Assembly: GCF_002078505.1 (NCBI RefSeq)
Contig: NZ_LUAV01000007.1
Span: forward strand, 124,001-188,000
DNA length: 64,000 bases
Direction: 5' to 3'
From: Ensifer aridi
Lineage (GTDB): Bacteria > Pseudomonadota > Alphaproteobacteria > Rhizobiales > Rhizobiaceae
Shown here: piece by piece, positions 1 through 9,274 of the stretch
How positions within the stretch are numbered: the first letter of the stretch is position 1
Layout of the letters: each line of letters begins with the position of its first letter
Translations under genes and position numbers: made by a program
The notes under the pieces: generated by a model
Database searches by the model: none
Seen by the model: the letters and a program-made list of their open reading frames with translations, nothing else
What the model was told of the DNA's origin: nothing

Positions 1-504
1 TTCTCGCAATGGCAGCGGGCGCTAGCCGCCCGGGACCACGCGGCGCCGCTCGAAGTTCCGGCGATCGGCCCCGAAAGGACTGGAGCGCCAAAGCTCGTCC
101 GACAGCCCGACGAAGTAGAGATTGTCGCTCTCCTTGGCGCGGCAAAGACCGGCGTCTTTACCTGCCGAAAGAGCCAAGTCTGCGTCGGGCAAAGCCGCGA
201 AGGCTGGACCGTGGCGGTCGTCGAAGCACCGGAACTCGTTCCCTTCCTCTGCAAAGGCGCCGATCTCGTTGTTGTGGCTACACGGCGCCCTCTCGCAGCC
301 TGCCCCTCGAGTGCGGCGCTGATTATAACGGGTCAGACCTTGCGACGGACCGGTGCGATCGAAATCTATGCCGACCAAAAGCAGCCGGGAGAGCCACGCA
401 TGCGCGTCGAAACGTCGTTCGCCTCGACAGAAAGACCCTGGCAGCGTCATCGCCGCTACGATTGGCGCAGCGGCGACTTTCTGCCCCCGGAGCCGAACCT
501 CTGA
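1..504 (+). CDS. ComEC/Rec2-like competence protein, C-terminal end (5' truncated by window edge)
   Basis: Frame 1 is open from the first base to a TGA at 502-504, giving the last 167 residues of a longer protein. The end looks like the C-terminal metallo-beta-lactamase-like part of rhizobial ComEC/Rec2 proteins: a VVVATRRP strand, a CPSS segment, then LRRTGAIEIY and a terminal RPWQRHRRYDW block. In this family the N-terminal part forms a membrane channel for single-stranded DNA uptake; that part lies outside the window, so the function is inferred from a tail only. The overlapping ORFs in other frames are shadows. Confidence 0.7.
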   Translation, partial: FSQWQRALAARDHAAPLEVPAIGPERTGAPKLVRQPDEVEIVALLGAAKTGVFTCRKSQVCVGQSREGWTVAVVEAPELVPFLCKGADLVVVATRRPLAACPSSAALIITGQTLRRTGAIEIYADQKQPGEPRMRVETSFASTERPWQRHRRYDWRSGDFLPPEPNL

Positions 505-727
505 TAGGCGCTGTCAGCACCCCGCATTATTCTTGATTAATATACTCCACAAAACTTGTCATTCCGCCCTCATTTGTCGTAAAGAACATCCGGAAGGCGG
601 TGCCCGAGGGCACGATAAACACGGGATGCGAGAGCGATTCTTCGCCTCCACCCAAGCCTCGAGATCAAGAGAATCCGCTGCGCGGCCCGGAACCATCGGG
701 CGAAGGCATGAAAGAATGAGGAACGAG
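505..727. promoter_or_regulatory. Intergenic region upstream of exbB with a possible iron-responsive (IRO-like) element
   Basis: This AT-richer spacer lies between the ComEC-like gene and exbB. At 534-548 it has TGA-N9-TCC, one mismatch from the TGA-N9-TCA pattern described for RirA-controlled rhizobial iron genes. The match is short and could be chance, but exbBD energises TonB-dependent iron uptake, so iron control would fit. No clear promoter hexamers were identified. Confidence 0.25.
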
Positions 728-1720
728 ATGGCGAAACGGATCGAGCCGAAGTCGAACCTGTTGCTGGCGGCGACGCTGGCTGTTTTTCTCGGCGGTCCGG
801 CCGCGACCGGCTTTGCGCAAACGGCACAACAGCCCGCAGCCGCAGTCGCCGAGCAGCCGGCCACGCCGATCGGAACGGCGAACGCTCCCGGTCCCGATCA
901 GTCCAATGCAGCGCCTGCGGCGCCTGCCCAGCCAGAGGCTACCGAGTTGACGGCTGCGGGGGGCGGGCCGATCCTTCCGCACGACCTTTCGCCGGTCGGC
1001 ATGTTTCTCGCGGCCGACATCGTCGTCAAAGGGGTAATGGTGGCGCTGGCGCTGGCCTCTGTCGTCACCTGGGCGATTTTCTTCGTGAAGACGCTGGAGC
1101 TCGCTCACGCCAAATCGCGGCTCAAGCGCGCGGTCGAGATCCTGACTGGAGCAAACGGTCTGGCCGACTTGGAGCAGAAACTTGAACGCCGGGCCGGCGT
1201 AGCCGCCGACATGGTCGCCGCGGCAATCGACGAAATGGCGCGCTCGGAGGCTGTCCTGGACCATGCGCCGGCAGCCGGCGTCAAGGAACGCGTCTCTTCG
1301 CTCTTGGGCCGCATCGAGGTTCGTGCCGGAAAGCGCATGAGCGCAGGTACAGGAATTCTTGCATCGATCGGTTCCGTCGGCCCGTTCGTGGGCCTCTTCG
1401 GTACGGTTTGGGGGATCATGAATTCCTTCATCGGTATCAGCAAGGCTCAGACGACCAACCTCGCGATCGTCGCGCCGGGTATCGCCGAGGCACTGCTGGC
1501 AACGGCAATCGGTCTGGTCGCAGCGATCCCGGCCGTGGTGATCTACAACTATTTCGCCCGTTCGGTGGGGGGCTACAAGCTGGTGCTGGCCGATGCCGCG
1601 GCGGCTGTTGAAAGGCTGGTGAGCCGTGAACTCGATCACCGCCAGGTCCGCCGGATGCAGCCACGCCGGGAGGGCAGCTTCGCCCACGGCAACGATGCTT
1701 CGATAGCCAGGATCGGGTGA
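728..1720 (+). CDS. exbB: ExbB, TonB-system proton channel subunit
   Basis: Inner-membrane proton-channel subunit of the ExbB-ExbD-TonB complex, which powers TonB-dependent outer-membrane receptors. From the ATG at 728 the product has 330 residues: a signal-like N-terminus (about 1-31, ending GFAQ), an Ala/Pro-rich periplasmic extension typical of rhizobial ExbB, one TM segment near 91-120, a cytoplasmic region, and the conserved MotA/TolQ/ExbB pair of TM segments (about 205-237 and 247-280; motif GPFVGLFGTVWG). GAGG at 718-721 supports 728; an in-frame ATG at 716 is the alternative. exbD follows after 6 bp. No tonB is adjacent, so TonB must be encoded elsewhere. Confidence 0.93.
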   Translation: MAKRIEPKSNLLLAATLAVFLGGPAATGFAQTAQQPAAAVAEQPATPIGTANAPGPDQSNAAPAAPAQPEATELTAAGGGPILPHDLSPVGMFLAADIVVKGVMVALALASVVTWAIFFVKTLELAHAKSRLKRAVEILTGANGLADLEQKLERRAGVAADMVAAAIDEMARSEAVLDHAPAAGVKERVSSLLGRIEVRAGKRMSAGTGILASIGSVGPFVGLFGTVWGIMNSFIGISKAQTTNLAIVAPGIAEALLATAIGLVAAIPAVVIYNYFARSVGGYKLVLADAAAAVERLVSRELDHRQVRRMQPRREGSFAHGNDASIARIG

Positions 1721-1726
1721 GCTGCC

Positions 1727-2152
1727 ATGGCGGGAAGAATTTCGGAAGGCAGCGGCGATCTCGACGAAAACAGCGAGATCAACGTCACGCCCTTCATCGA
1801 CGTCATGCTCGTGCTGCTCATTATCTTCATGGTGGCCGCGCCGCTCGCAACGGTCGATATGAAGGTCGATTTGCCGCAATCGGTCGCAAGACCTACGCCA
1901 CGGGACGACAAGCCAGTCTTCGTGACGCTGAGCGCCGATCTCTCTCTCGCGGTCGGCAATGAGGAGACGGCCCGCGAGACCTTCGTTTCGGAACTCAAGC
2001 GGATCACGAACGGCAACACGGAGACCCGCGTGCTCCTGCGCGCCGATAAGCTCGTCGACTACGGCGAGCTGATGACAGTAATGAACCTCATAAAGAATGC
2101 CGGCTATGGCAAGATCGCGCTGGTCGGCCTCGAAGCCGCACCCGGCCGGTGA
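1727..2152 (+). CDS. exbD: ExbD, TonB-system proton channel subunit
   Basis: Partner of ExbB, 141 residues. It has a single N-terminal TM helix (about 20-41) with the family's proton-carrying aspartate in TPFIDVMLVLL (Asp25), followed by a periplasmic ExbD/TolR domain. It lies 6 bp downstream of exbB and is surely co-transcribed. The roughly 240 bp after it holds no tonB and no other recognisable gene. Confidence 0.95.
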   Translation: MAGRISEGSGDLDENSEINVTPFIDVMLVLLIIFMVAAPLATVDMKVDLPQSVARPTPRDDKPVFVTLSADLSLAVGNEETARETFVSELKRITNGNTETRVLLRADKLVDYGELMTVMNLIKNAGYGKIALVGLEAAPGR

Positions 2153-2390
2153 CGCTGCAGCTCGGCGGCGGCCCCTCGGCTGCATGGGGTGATCTTCGCA
2201 AAACTTTTCGCTTCCGACCGCCAGCCCATCCAGCTGGCGGATTCCTTTTTGCGCGTGCAAATACCGCAGTCGCTTGAAACCGACCGTGCGGCGAATTATG
2301 AGCTTTAAGCAACAGGCTCTCAGCAGCCTTACGCAAGATCGCGCGGATATCCCATGCAGCGGCGCCGCGCCCATCCCACGAGGCAGTGTC

Positions 2391-3050
2391 ATGAACTTCG
2401 AAGCGGCGCGTATTAAGATGGTGGACAATCAGATCCGGACGACGGATGTGACTTCCCACTCGGTCCTGTCTGCTTTCCTGTCCGTCCCGCGGGAGGAGTT
2501 CGTGCCCGCCAAGATGCGGGAGCTGGCCTATATCGATGCGGATATCGAGCTCGCCGGCGGTCCTCAGCGGCGTTACCTGATGGAGCCCTCACCATTGGCG
2601 AAACTCCTGCAGCTTGCCGAGATTTCGAAGTCGGATGTCGTCCTCGAGATCGGTTGCGGCACCGGCTACGCGTCGGCGTTGCTGTCGCTGCTCGCCGGCT
2701 CCGTCGTGGCGCTCGAGAGCGACGGGACGCTGGCCACCAGTGCTACTGAAACGTTGACTCGCCTGGGCTACGACAATGTTGCAGTGGTGGCCGGCGATCT
2801 CGAGAAGGGATATGCGGCGGAAGCTCCCTACGACGTGATTTTCATTAACGGCGCCGTCGAGATCATACCTGTGGCTCTGTTCGAGCAGCTTCGCGATGGC
2901 GGACGTCTCGTCGCCGTTGAAGGGTTTGGTAACGCATCACGTGCGAAACTCTATGTGCGCGAATCGGGTAGGACGTCGGAGCGAGCGGACTTCAATACCG
3001 CCGTGAAGCCGCTCCCCGGATTCCGCCGCGAGCAGTCTTTTGTGTTTTGA
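2391..3050 (+). CDS. Protein-L-isoaspartate O-methyltransferase family protein (Pcm-like, first of two)
   Basis: SAM-dependent methyltransferase of the PCMT family, 219 residues from the ATG at 2391 (GAGG in the leader). The SAM-binding motif I is clear (VLEIGCGTGYASALL, about 85-100), followed by ALESD and the post-motif IFINGAVE. The family's N-terminal substrate loop (GQTIS in canonical Pcm) is not seen; RRYLMEPSP stands in its place, so true isoaspartyl repair activity is uncertain. This form sits directly upstream of tolC. A second, different Pcm-like gene is at 29126-29779. Confidence 0.82.
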   Translation: MNFEAARIKMVDNQIRTTDVTSHSVLSAFLSVPREEFVPAKMRELAYIDADIELAGGPQRRYLMEPSPLAKLLQLAEISKSDVVLEIGCGTGYASALLSLLAGSVVALESDGTLATSATETLTRLGYDNVAVVAGDLEKGYAAEAPYDVIFINGAVEIIPVALFEQLRDGGRLVAVEGFGNASRAKLYVRESGRTSERADFNTAVKPLPGFRREQSFVF

Positions 3051-3331
3051 GGTGCCTCTTATTGAGGCAGCTCAGTATATGAGCGTTGAAGCGAAAACTG
3101 CAATGTTGCCAATCGGCAACGTGTTACCTGTTTCTTTTTGAAATGCCCGTGTAGAGCCGCAGTGCGCAGTTGTCGTAAGACCGAATCCGGGGTTCAAAAG
3201 AGCATGACGTGGTGATTTGCCCGCCAACGGGTGGCGCGGGGCCTCACTGCAGTGTTTACATGGGGGTCGCCCATCGGGCCGACTTGCTGAAAATACGGGG
3301 CCGCAAGGCTGCCCGGCTGATTGGAGGGAAG
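3051..3331. other. Intergenic leader of tolC
   Basis: About 280 bp without a gene. A short hairpin (TGCCTC/GAGGCA) follows the methyltransferase stop at about 3053-3068 but has no T tract. The rest presumably carries the tolC promoter; no convincing hexamers were recognised. Longer in-frame extensions of tolC into this region precede the signal peptide and were not used. Confidence 0.4.
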
Positions 3332-4696
3332 ATGGTGTCGATTGTCCGCAAAGCAGCCTTGTGGGCGGCTGTCTCGGCCAGCGTGTTACTCGCGCCGCAT
3401 GCCGTGCTGGCGGAGACGATCTTCGGGGCAATGGCAAAGGCCTATGCAAATAACCCGGATCTTAACGCCGCACGCGCCGGGTTGCGCGCGACGGACGAAG
3501 GGGTTCCGATCGCGAAGGCCGGATATCGGCCGCAGATTTCCGCTTCGGCGACAGGTACACTTTCACGTGTCGACGCCGAGCGGACGGGGACCCGCGATCT
3601 TCATAGTGGACAGATCGGCATTTCCATCACGCAGACAATCTTCGACGGATTTCAGACGCTGAACAACGTCAGGGCGGCTGAGTCGAATGTGTTTTCAAGC
3701 CGCGAAACGTTGAAGGCCAATGAGATACAAATTCTCTTATCTGCCGCGCAGTCCTATGCGAATATCGCCCGTGATCAGCAGATCGTCTCCATCCGCCGTC
3801 AGAACCTGGCCTTCCTCCGCGAGCAGTTGAACGCCGCACAGGCACGCCTCGACGTCGGCGAAGGCACGCGCACCGACGTGAGCCAGGCTGAAGCAGAACT
3901 CGCCAACGCCCAGTCGCTGCTCGTCGCGGCGGTTGCGCAATTGAAGCAGAGCGAAGCGGTCTATGTGCAGATCGTCGGCGCCGCACCCACGGCCATCAGG
4001 CAGCCGGGACCGGCGTCGAAGGGCATGCCGAGATCTCTCGATCAGGCGGTGGCAACAGGCCTAAGGGAGAATCCTCAGATTCTCGCGGCGCAATATGCCG
4101 TCGATTCTGCTGGGTTCCAGGTGAAATCGGCGGAGGGGACGCTGTTGCCCGGTGTCGTGCTCCAGGGAGCCGTCACGCGCAACACGGGCAATGTCAGTAC
4201 CGACAACACTACGGCGAGCATCACCGCCCGGCTTGAAGTGCCGATCTATCAGGGTGGTGCGGAATACGGCCAGGTCCGCCAGGCGAAAGAAGTTCTGGGG
4301 CAGCAGCGCATCCTGGTCGATTCGGCACGCGCGTCGGTGCAGCAGACCGTTGTTACCGCGCATGCCCAACTTGAGTCCGCTCTCGCTCGAATCACCGCCA
4401 GCAGGTCGCAGATCGCTGCCGCCAACCTCGCCCTCGAAGGCGTCATTGAAGAGCGCAAGGTCGGCCAACGTACGACCCTCGACGTGCTCGACGCGCAGCA
4501 GGACGTTCTCGATGCGCAAGAGTCGTTGGCTGGAGCGCAGCGCGATTCCGTCGTGGCAAGCTATGCCTTGCTTGCGGCGATGGGCAGGTTGACCGTAAAG
4601 ACCCAGGGCCTGCAGGTGGCAGAATACCGCTCGGAAGAGCATTACGAAGCCGTCAAGGACAAGTGGATCGGCTTGCGCACCGTCGACGGGCGTTGA
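3332..4696 (+). CDS. tolC: TolC outer-membrane channel protein
   Basis: Outer-membrane factor for type I secretion and RND/ABC efflux, 454 residues. A signal peptide (about 1-28, ending VLAE) is followed by two repeats of the outer membrane efflux protein domain with long alpha-helical segments (for example QAEAELANAQSLL and LDVLDAQQDVLDAQESL) typical of the TolC periplasmic tunnel. GGAGGG a few bases before the ATG at 3332 fixes the start after the signal-like region begins. In S. meliloti TolC is needed for stress tolerance, protein export and symbiosis (family knowledge). A hairpin follows at 4725. Confidence 0.95.
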   Translation: MVSIVRKAALWAAVSASVLLAPHAVLAETIFGAMAKAYANNPDLNAARAGLRATDEGVPIAKAGYRPQISASATGTLSRVDAERTGTRDLHSGQIGISITQTIFDGFQTLNNVRAAESNVFSSRETLKANEIQILLSAAQSYANIARDQQIVSIRRQNLAFLREQLNAAQARLDVGEGTRTDVSQAEAELANAQSLLVAAVAQLKQSEAVYVQIVGAAPTAIRQPGPASKGMPRSLDQAVATGLRENPQILAAQYAVDSAGFQVKSAEGTLLPGVVLQGAVTRNTGNVSTDNTTASITARLEVPIYQGGAEYGQVRQAKEVLGQQRILVDSARASVQQTVVTAHAQLESALARITASRSQIAAANLALEGVIEERKVGQRTTLDVLDAQQDVLDAQESLAGAQRDSVVASYALLAAMGRLTVKTQGLQVAEYRSEEHYEAVKDKWIGLRTVDGR

Positions 4697-4724
4697 ACTT
4701 AAGAACAATTTTGCGAGTATGAAA

Positions 4725-4760
4725 ACCGCGTATCCGCAGGATGCGCGGTGTTCATTTGTT
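4725..4760 (+). terminator. Probable Rho-independent terminator of tolC
   Basis: An 11 bp stem (4725-4735 with 4739-4749, one T-G pair) closes a 3-base loop about 28 bp after the tolC stop. It is followed by a moderately T-rich tail (GTTCATTTGTT). Confidence 0.55.
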
Positions 4761-4920
4761 GGCTCACGAGGGCATCTGCCCCGAAAAACAAATCTGTGCA
4801 AGAATTTCCGGAGCTGATTCGCGACGTATGTTTCGTCGGCGAACTCACTTAAGGTTTGTTCGAAATCGGCACATGGGAGGCTTGGTACCCCGTGCTTGTC
4901 CGCAGCAAACGAGGATTGAA

Positions 4921-5727
4921 ATGGCACAGCTCAACGTCGCGCGTGAACCTTCGATGGATGAAATCCTGGCATCCATTCGCAAGATCATCGAGAACAACGA
5001 GCCTGGCCCGGCTGGATCGTCCCTCCACCAAACCTTCGAGGACGCAGCCGAAGATGAGATCGAACTGACGATCGATTCGGAAATCGAAGCTGCGGCTTTT
5101 GGCCCTTCGGAAGAGCCCCTGCCGGCGGCAAGTTCGACGTCCGCCGCGCCAGGCGGCGCGACGACGGGCGGTTCACGCATGGATGCCCCGGCCTCGCCGC
5201 CGTCACCGCTTTCGCTCGCCGATGTTGCGGCGAGGGTGAGGGCGGCTTCTGAGCGTCACGCGGTCAATCACTTTTCGAGGGAGCAGCCGGAAACGGAGCA
5301 GGCGGATTCGTCCCCCACTGGCCCGGCAGTCACCTCCCGAATTGCGGCCGTTTCCGCTACGACAAGCGCGGCGACGACCGTGGCAGCTGAGAGTCCGATG
5401 AGCGGCGTCCCGCTGCGCAATGTCGCGCCGGCGCCGATCACCGCCGAGCCGCCGACCGCCTCGCATTCAGCGCCCGCGGAAGAGCCGCCGGAAGTCGATG
5501 ACCTGGCTAGCGCGATTGTCTCCCCGGCCGTTAGCCGGCAAGTGGCGCGCGCCTTCGACGATCTGGCCCATGCGGTCGAGAACGGACCGAAGCGTTCCTT
5601 CGATGAGATTGCCGAGGCGATGCTGCGCCCGATGTTGCAGGAATGGTTGGACGACAACCTGCCGACGCTGGTTGAAAGGCTGGTGCGCGAGGAAATCGAA
5701 CGCGTCGCACGCGGACCTCGGCGCTAA
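4921..5727 (+). CDS. popZ: PopZ-like polar organizing protein (DUF2497)
   Basis: 268-residue acidic scaffold protein. The N-terminal PSMDEILASIRKII helix (about 10-23) and the C-terminal conserved helices (about 200-265: VSRQVARAFDDLA through WLDDNLPTLVERLVREEIERV) flank a long Pro/Ala/Glu-rich disordered linker. This is the layout of PopZ, which self-assembles at cell poles and in Rhizobiales marks the growing pole and anchors chromosome and division factors. The ATG at 4921 has GAGG nearby and matches the family N-terminus; upstream in-frame codons are not PopZ-like. Confidence 0.9.
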   Translation: MAQLNVAREPSMDEILASIRKIIENNEPGPAGSSLHQTFEDAAEDEIELTIDSEIEAAAFGPSEEPLPAASSTSAAPGGATTGGSRMDAPASPPSPLSLADVAARVRAASERHAVNHFSREQPETEQADSSPTGPAVTSRIAAVSATTSAATTVAAESPMSGVPLRNVAPAPITAEPPTASHSAPAEEPPEVDDLASAIVSPAVSRQVARAFDDLAHAVENGPKRSFDEIAEAMLRPMLQEWLDDNLPTLVERLVREEIERVARGPRR

Positions 5728-5993
5728 CGCCGCCCGCAGCTATGCCGCCTTCGGCTCGAGTCGGCGACTCGAGCACGGTCCGGGTTAGGTCTGCGCTCCA
5801 TTGACATGACCCGGCGATCGGTGCCCTGATGTCGGCCGTGGCGATCGTGAATTAACTGATCCCATTTCGTCCGGCGCTGCTAAGATGAGGCCGGCTTCGT
5901 AACCGCCGCGGCTTTTTTCCCGTTTGTGTTGACTTGCGCAGGGCCTTCCGGTTTACAAACGCTGACATCAATCTCCAAAAAATCGGCCAAAGA

Positions 5994-8834
5994 ATGCTTG
6001 ATAAGACCTACGATTCCGCATCCGTCGACCCGCGCATCGCCAAGAAGTGGGACGAAGAAAACGCGTTTCGTGCAGGCGCGGGCGCCAAACCCGGCGCAGA
6101 GACCTTCTGCATTGTGATCCCGCCGCCGAATGTTACCGGCTCGCTGCACATGGGCCATGCGCTCAACAACACGTTGCAGGACGTACTGGTGCGGTTCGAG
6201 CGCATGCGCGGCAAGGATGTGCTCTGGCAGCCGGGCATGGACCATGCCGGCATCGCCACGCAGATGGTCGTCGAACGGAAGCTGATGGAAGTCCAGCAGC
6301 ATCGTCGGCAGATGGGCCGTGAATCCTTCATCGAAAAGGTCTGGGAATGGAAGGCCGAGTCCGGGGGCCAGATTTTCAACCAGTTGAAACGGCTCGGCGC
6401 CTCCTGCGACTGGTCGCGCGAGCGCTTCACGATGGATGAGGGCCTTTCCGAGGCCGTCATCGAGGTGTTTGTCAGCCTCTACAAGGAAGGCCTGATCTAT
6501 CGCGACAAGCGCCTGGTCAACTGGGATCCGAAGCTGCAGACGGCGATTTCGGATATCGAGGTCGAGCAGGTCGAAGTCAACGGCCATCTTTGGCACCTGC
6601 GGTATCCGCTCGAAGAGGGTGTCACATATGAGCATCCCATTGCCTTCGACGAGGACGGCAATGCCACCGAGTGGGAGACTCGCGATTATTTGGTCGTAGC
6701 CACGACGCGTCCGGAAACGATGCTCGGCGATACCGGCGTCGCGGTACACCCGGATGATGCACGCTACAAAGGGATCGTCGGCAAGCATGTCATCCTGCCG
6801 ATCGTCGGCCGCCGTATTCCGATCGTCGCGGATGAATATCCCGACCCGACGACCGGCACCGGTGCTGTGAAGATGACCCCCGCCCATGACTTCAACGACT
6901 TCGAGGTCGGCAAACGCCGGGGGCTTCGTCAGGTAAACGTCCTGACGGTGGATGGCCGGATCACGATCAAGAACAACGACGATTTCCTTGAAGGACTCGA
7001 TCATCCCGCAGCGCTGCACGGCGCCTGGGATCAGTTGGAGGGCAAGGACCGGTTTGAAGCGCGCCGGCTGATCGTCGAGATACTTGAAGCCGCGGGTCTC
7101 GTCGACCACATCGAGCCGCACAAACATGTGGTTCCGCATGGCGACCGCGGCGGCGTGCCGATCGAGCCGCGCCTGACGGAGCAATGGTACGTCGACGCCA
7201 AGACGCTGGCGAAGCCTGCGATTGCATCCGTCCGGGAAGGCCGGACCACATTCGTCCCGAAGAGCTGGGAAAAGACCTACTTCGAATGGATGGAGAACAT
7301 CCAACCCTGGTGCATCTCGCGCCAGCTCTGGTGGGGCCATCAGATCCCCGCCTGGTACGGACCCGATGGCCAGATCTTCGTCGAAAGAACCGAGGAGGAG
7401 GCGCTGCATGCGGCCATCCAGCACTATCTCGCGCATGAAGGGCCGATGAAGGCCTACGTCGAAGACTTGCTCGAAAACTTCAAGCCGGGCGAGATCCTGA
7501 CGCGCGAAGAGGATGTTCTCGACACCTGGTTCTCCTCGGCGCTCTGGCCGTTCTCCACGCTTGGCTGGCCGAAGGAGACGCCGGAACTCGAAAAGTATTA
7601 TCAGACCGATGTTCTGGTTACGGGCTTCGACATCATCTTCTTCTGGGTCGCCCGCATGATGATGATGGGCCTTCATTTCATGAAGGACGCGGATGGTACG
7701 CCGGTTGAGCCGTTCCACACGGTCTATGTCCACGCGCTCGTTCGCGACAAGAACGGGCAGAAGATGTCGAAGTCCAAGGGCAACGTCATCGATCCGCTGG
7801 AGCTGATGGACGAATATGGGGCCGACGCATTGCGCTTCACGCTCGCGATCATGGCGGCCCAAGGGCGTGACGTTAAGCTCGACCCGGCCCGCATCGCCGG
7901 CTACCGCAATTTCGGCACGAAGCTCTGGAACGCCACGCGCTTCGCCGAGATGAACGGTGCTACGAGCAGCGAGGGCTTCATTCCCGAAGCCGCATCGCTG
8001 ACGATCAACCGCTGGATCCTGACGGAGCTGTCGCGCACCATTCGCGACGTGACCGAGGCGATCGAGAGCTATCGCTTCAATGAAGCGGCTGGAAGCCTCT
8101 ATCGATTCATATGGAACCAGTTCTGTGACTGGTATCTCGAGCTGTTGAAGCCGGTCTTCAACGGAGAGGACGAGGCGGCCAAACGTGAATCGCAGGCCTG
8201 TGTCGCTTATGTGCTGGACGATATCTATAAGCTGCTCCACCCGTTCATGCCGTTCATGACCGAGGAACTTTGGGAAAAGACGGGCGGTCCGGGCCGAGAG
8301 CGCGAGCTGCTCCTCTGCCACACGGAATGGCCGGCCGCCTTCTACGCGGACGACGCGGCCGCGGACGAGATCAACTGGTTGATCGATCTCGTCTCGGGTA
8401 TCCGCTCGGTTCGTGCGGAGATGAACGTCCCGCCGGCGGCAATGGCGCCGCTGGTGATCGTCGGAGCGAAAGGCCTGACGAGCGAGCGGCTCGACCGGCA
8501 CGTCTCGGCGATCAAGCGCCTGGCGAGGGTGGAGAGCGTCGAGCACGCGGCGGCAGCGCCGCGCGGCAGCGCCCAGATCGTCGTCGGCGAGGCGACGGCC
8601 TGCCTTCCGCTCGGCAACCTGATCGATCTTGCGGCGGAGAAGTCGCGCCTCGAAAAGGCGATTGCGAAGGTGGAGGTCGAGCGCGAGCGAATCCTTGGCA
8701 AGCTCGCCAACGAAAAGTTCGTCGCGAATGCGAAGCCCGAACTGGTCGAGGCCGAGCGCGAGCGGCTCGTCGAACTCGATCTGCAGAGGGACTCGCTTGG
8801 GACCGCTCTCAGCCGCGTATCGGAAGCAAGCTGA
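5994..8834 (+). CDS. valS: Valyl-tRNA synthetase
   Basis: Class I aminoacyl-tRNA synthetase charging tRNA-Val, 946 residues. The HIGH-type motif is HMGH (residues 52-55, in PPPNVTGSLHMGH) and the KMSKS motif is at about 590-594 (KMSKSKGNVIDP). Between them lies the CP1 editing domain (TTRPETMLGDTGVAVHP), and the C-terminus ends in the ValS coiled-coil arm (from about residue 880). The ATG at 5994 gives the family N-terminus (MLDKTYD); a TTG at 5934 is in frame but adds a non-conserved extension. Confidence 0.97.
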   Translation: MLDKTYDSASVDPRIAKKWDEENAFRAGAGAKPGAETFCIVIPPPNVTGSLHMGHALNNTLQDVLVRFERMRGKDVLWQPGMDHAGIATQMVVERKLMEVQQHRRQMGRESFIEKVWEWKAESGGQIFNQLKRLGASCDWSRERFTMDEGLSEAVIEVFVSLYKEGLIYRDKRLVNWDPKLQTAISDIEVEQVEVNGHLWHLRYPLEEGVTYEHPIAFDEDGNATEWETRDYLVVATTRPETMLGDTGVAVHPDDARYKGIVGKHVILPIVGRRIPIVADEYPDPTTGTGAVKMTPAHDFNDFEVGKRRGLRQVNVLTVDGRITIKNNDDFLEGLDHPAALHGAWDQLEGKDRFEARRLIVEILEAAGLVDHIEPHKHVVPHGDRGGVPIEPRLTEQWYVDAKTLAKPAIASVREGRTTFVPKSWEKTYFEWMENIQPWCISRQLWWGHQIPAWYGPDGQIFVERTEEEALHAAIQHYLAHEGPMKAYVEDLLENFKPGEILTREEDVLDTWFSSALWPFSTLGWPKETPELEKYYQTDVLVTGFDIIFFWVARMMMMGLHFMKDADGTPVEPFHTVYVHALVRDKNGQKMSKSKGNVIDPLELMDEYGADALRFTLAIMAAQGRDVKLDPARIAGYRNFGTKLWNATRFAEMNGATSSEGFIPEAASLTINRWILTELSRTIRDVTEAIESYRFNEAAGSLYRFIWNQFCDWYLELLKPVFNGEDEAAKRESQACVAYVLDDIYKLLHPFMPFMTEELWEKTGGPGRERELLLCHTEWPAAFYADDAAADEINWLIDLVSGIRSVRAEMNVPPAAMAPLVIVGAKGLTSERLDRHVSAIKRLARVESVEHAAAAPRGSAQIVVGEATACLPLGNLIDLAAEKSRLEKAIAKVEVERERILGKLANEKFVANAKPELVEAERERLVELDLQRDSLGTALSRVSEAS

Positions 8835-9274
8835 ACGACTGCAACCACTCGAAGAGGTGCAATCCGCGGTAGAGATGCCGCGGATTTTTCTATTGTTCTT
8901 ACAGTTTTTGAGTCGACGCTCCTTGCAGTGACCGGCGCGACAATACACGCATGGGTTTTGCCGGGAGGTTTTTCAACGGCGCAGGCAGCGGTTCGGTGGC
9001 AAAAAGGGATGTTGTTGTTCTGACGTCACACTTTGTTGAAGTTACAGAATATTTTTCTTCATGATGGCGGAATTCTACTGCACAATAGGAATATCTTTCC
9101 AAGTCTTGTCGAATTGTGGCTATATCTTGGATTTCTTACGTAAATTTGGTGACCGCTTTCGTCCAGTTAGGCCTCCGTCTGGCCGTTTGCCATTTCACGC
9201 AATCGTGAGGATACTTACCTCAAGCGCGACACGGGGTGGAATCGTCGCATCCTGAAATGCAGGGGAGGAGCTTA
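8835..9274. other. 440 bp intergenic region: valS terminator and fadL leader
   Basis: Contains the valS terminator at its start and then an AT-richer stretch (about 9040-9140). A CTATAT -10-like box lies at 9120-9125 with a weak TTCCAA at 9097-9102 (17 bp spacing), a plausible but unproven fadL promoter. The ORF of about 64 residues at 9061-9255 has no coding character and was not called. Confidence 0.4.
8861..8892 (+). terminator. Rho-independent terminator of valS
   Basis: A perfect 9 bp stem (8861-8869 with 8878-8886) with an 8-base loop is followed directly by TTTTCTATTGTT, 26 bp after the valS stop. Confidence 0.85.

Noticed and set aside
353..727. Upstream extension of exbB to 353 (455 residues)
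   Set aside because: It would overlap the ComEC-like gene by 150 bp and put 125 residues before the signal peptide.
665..2428. 587-residue minus-strand ORF opposite exbBD
   Set aside because: Shadow of exbB and exbD, which are certain.
5880..8948. 1022-residue minus-strand ORF opposite valS
   Set aside because: It is the antisense shadow of a long GC-rich gene; its sequence has no family resemblance.
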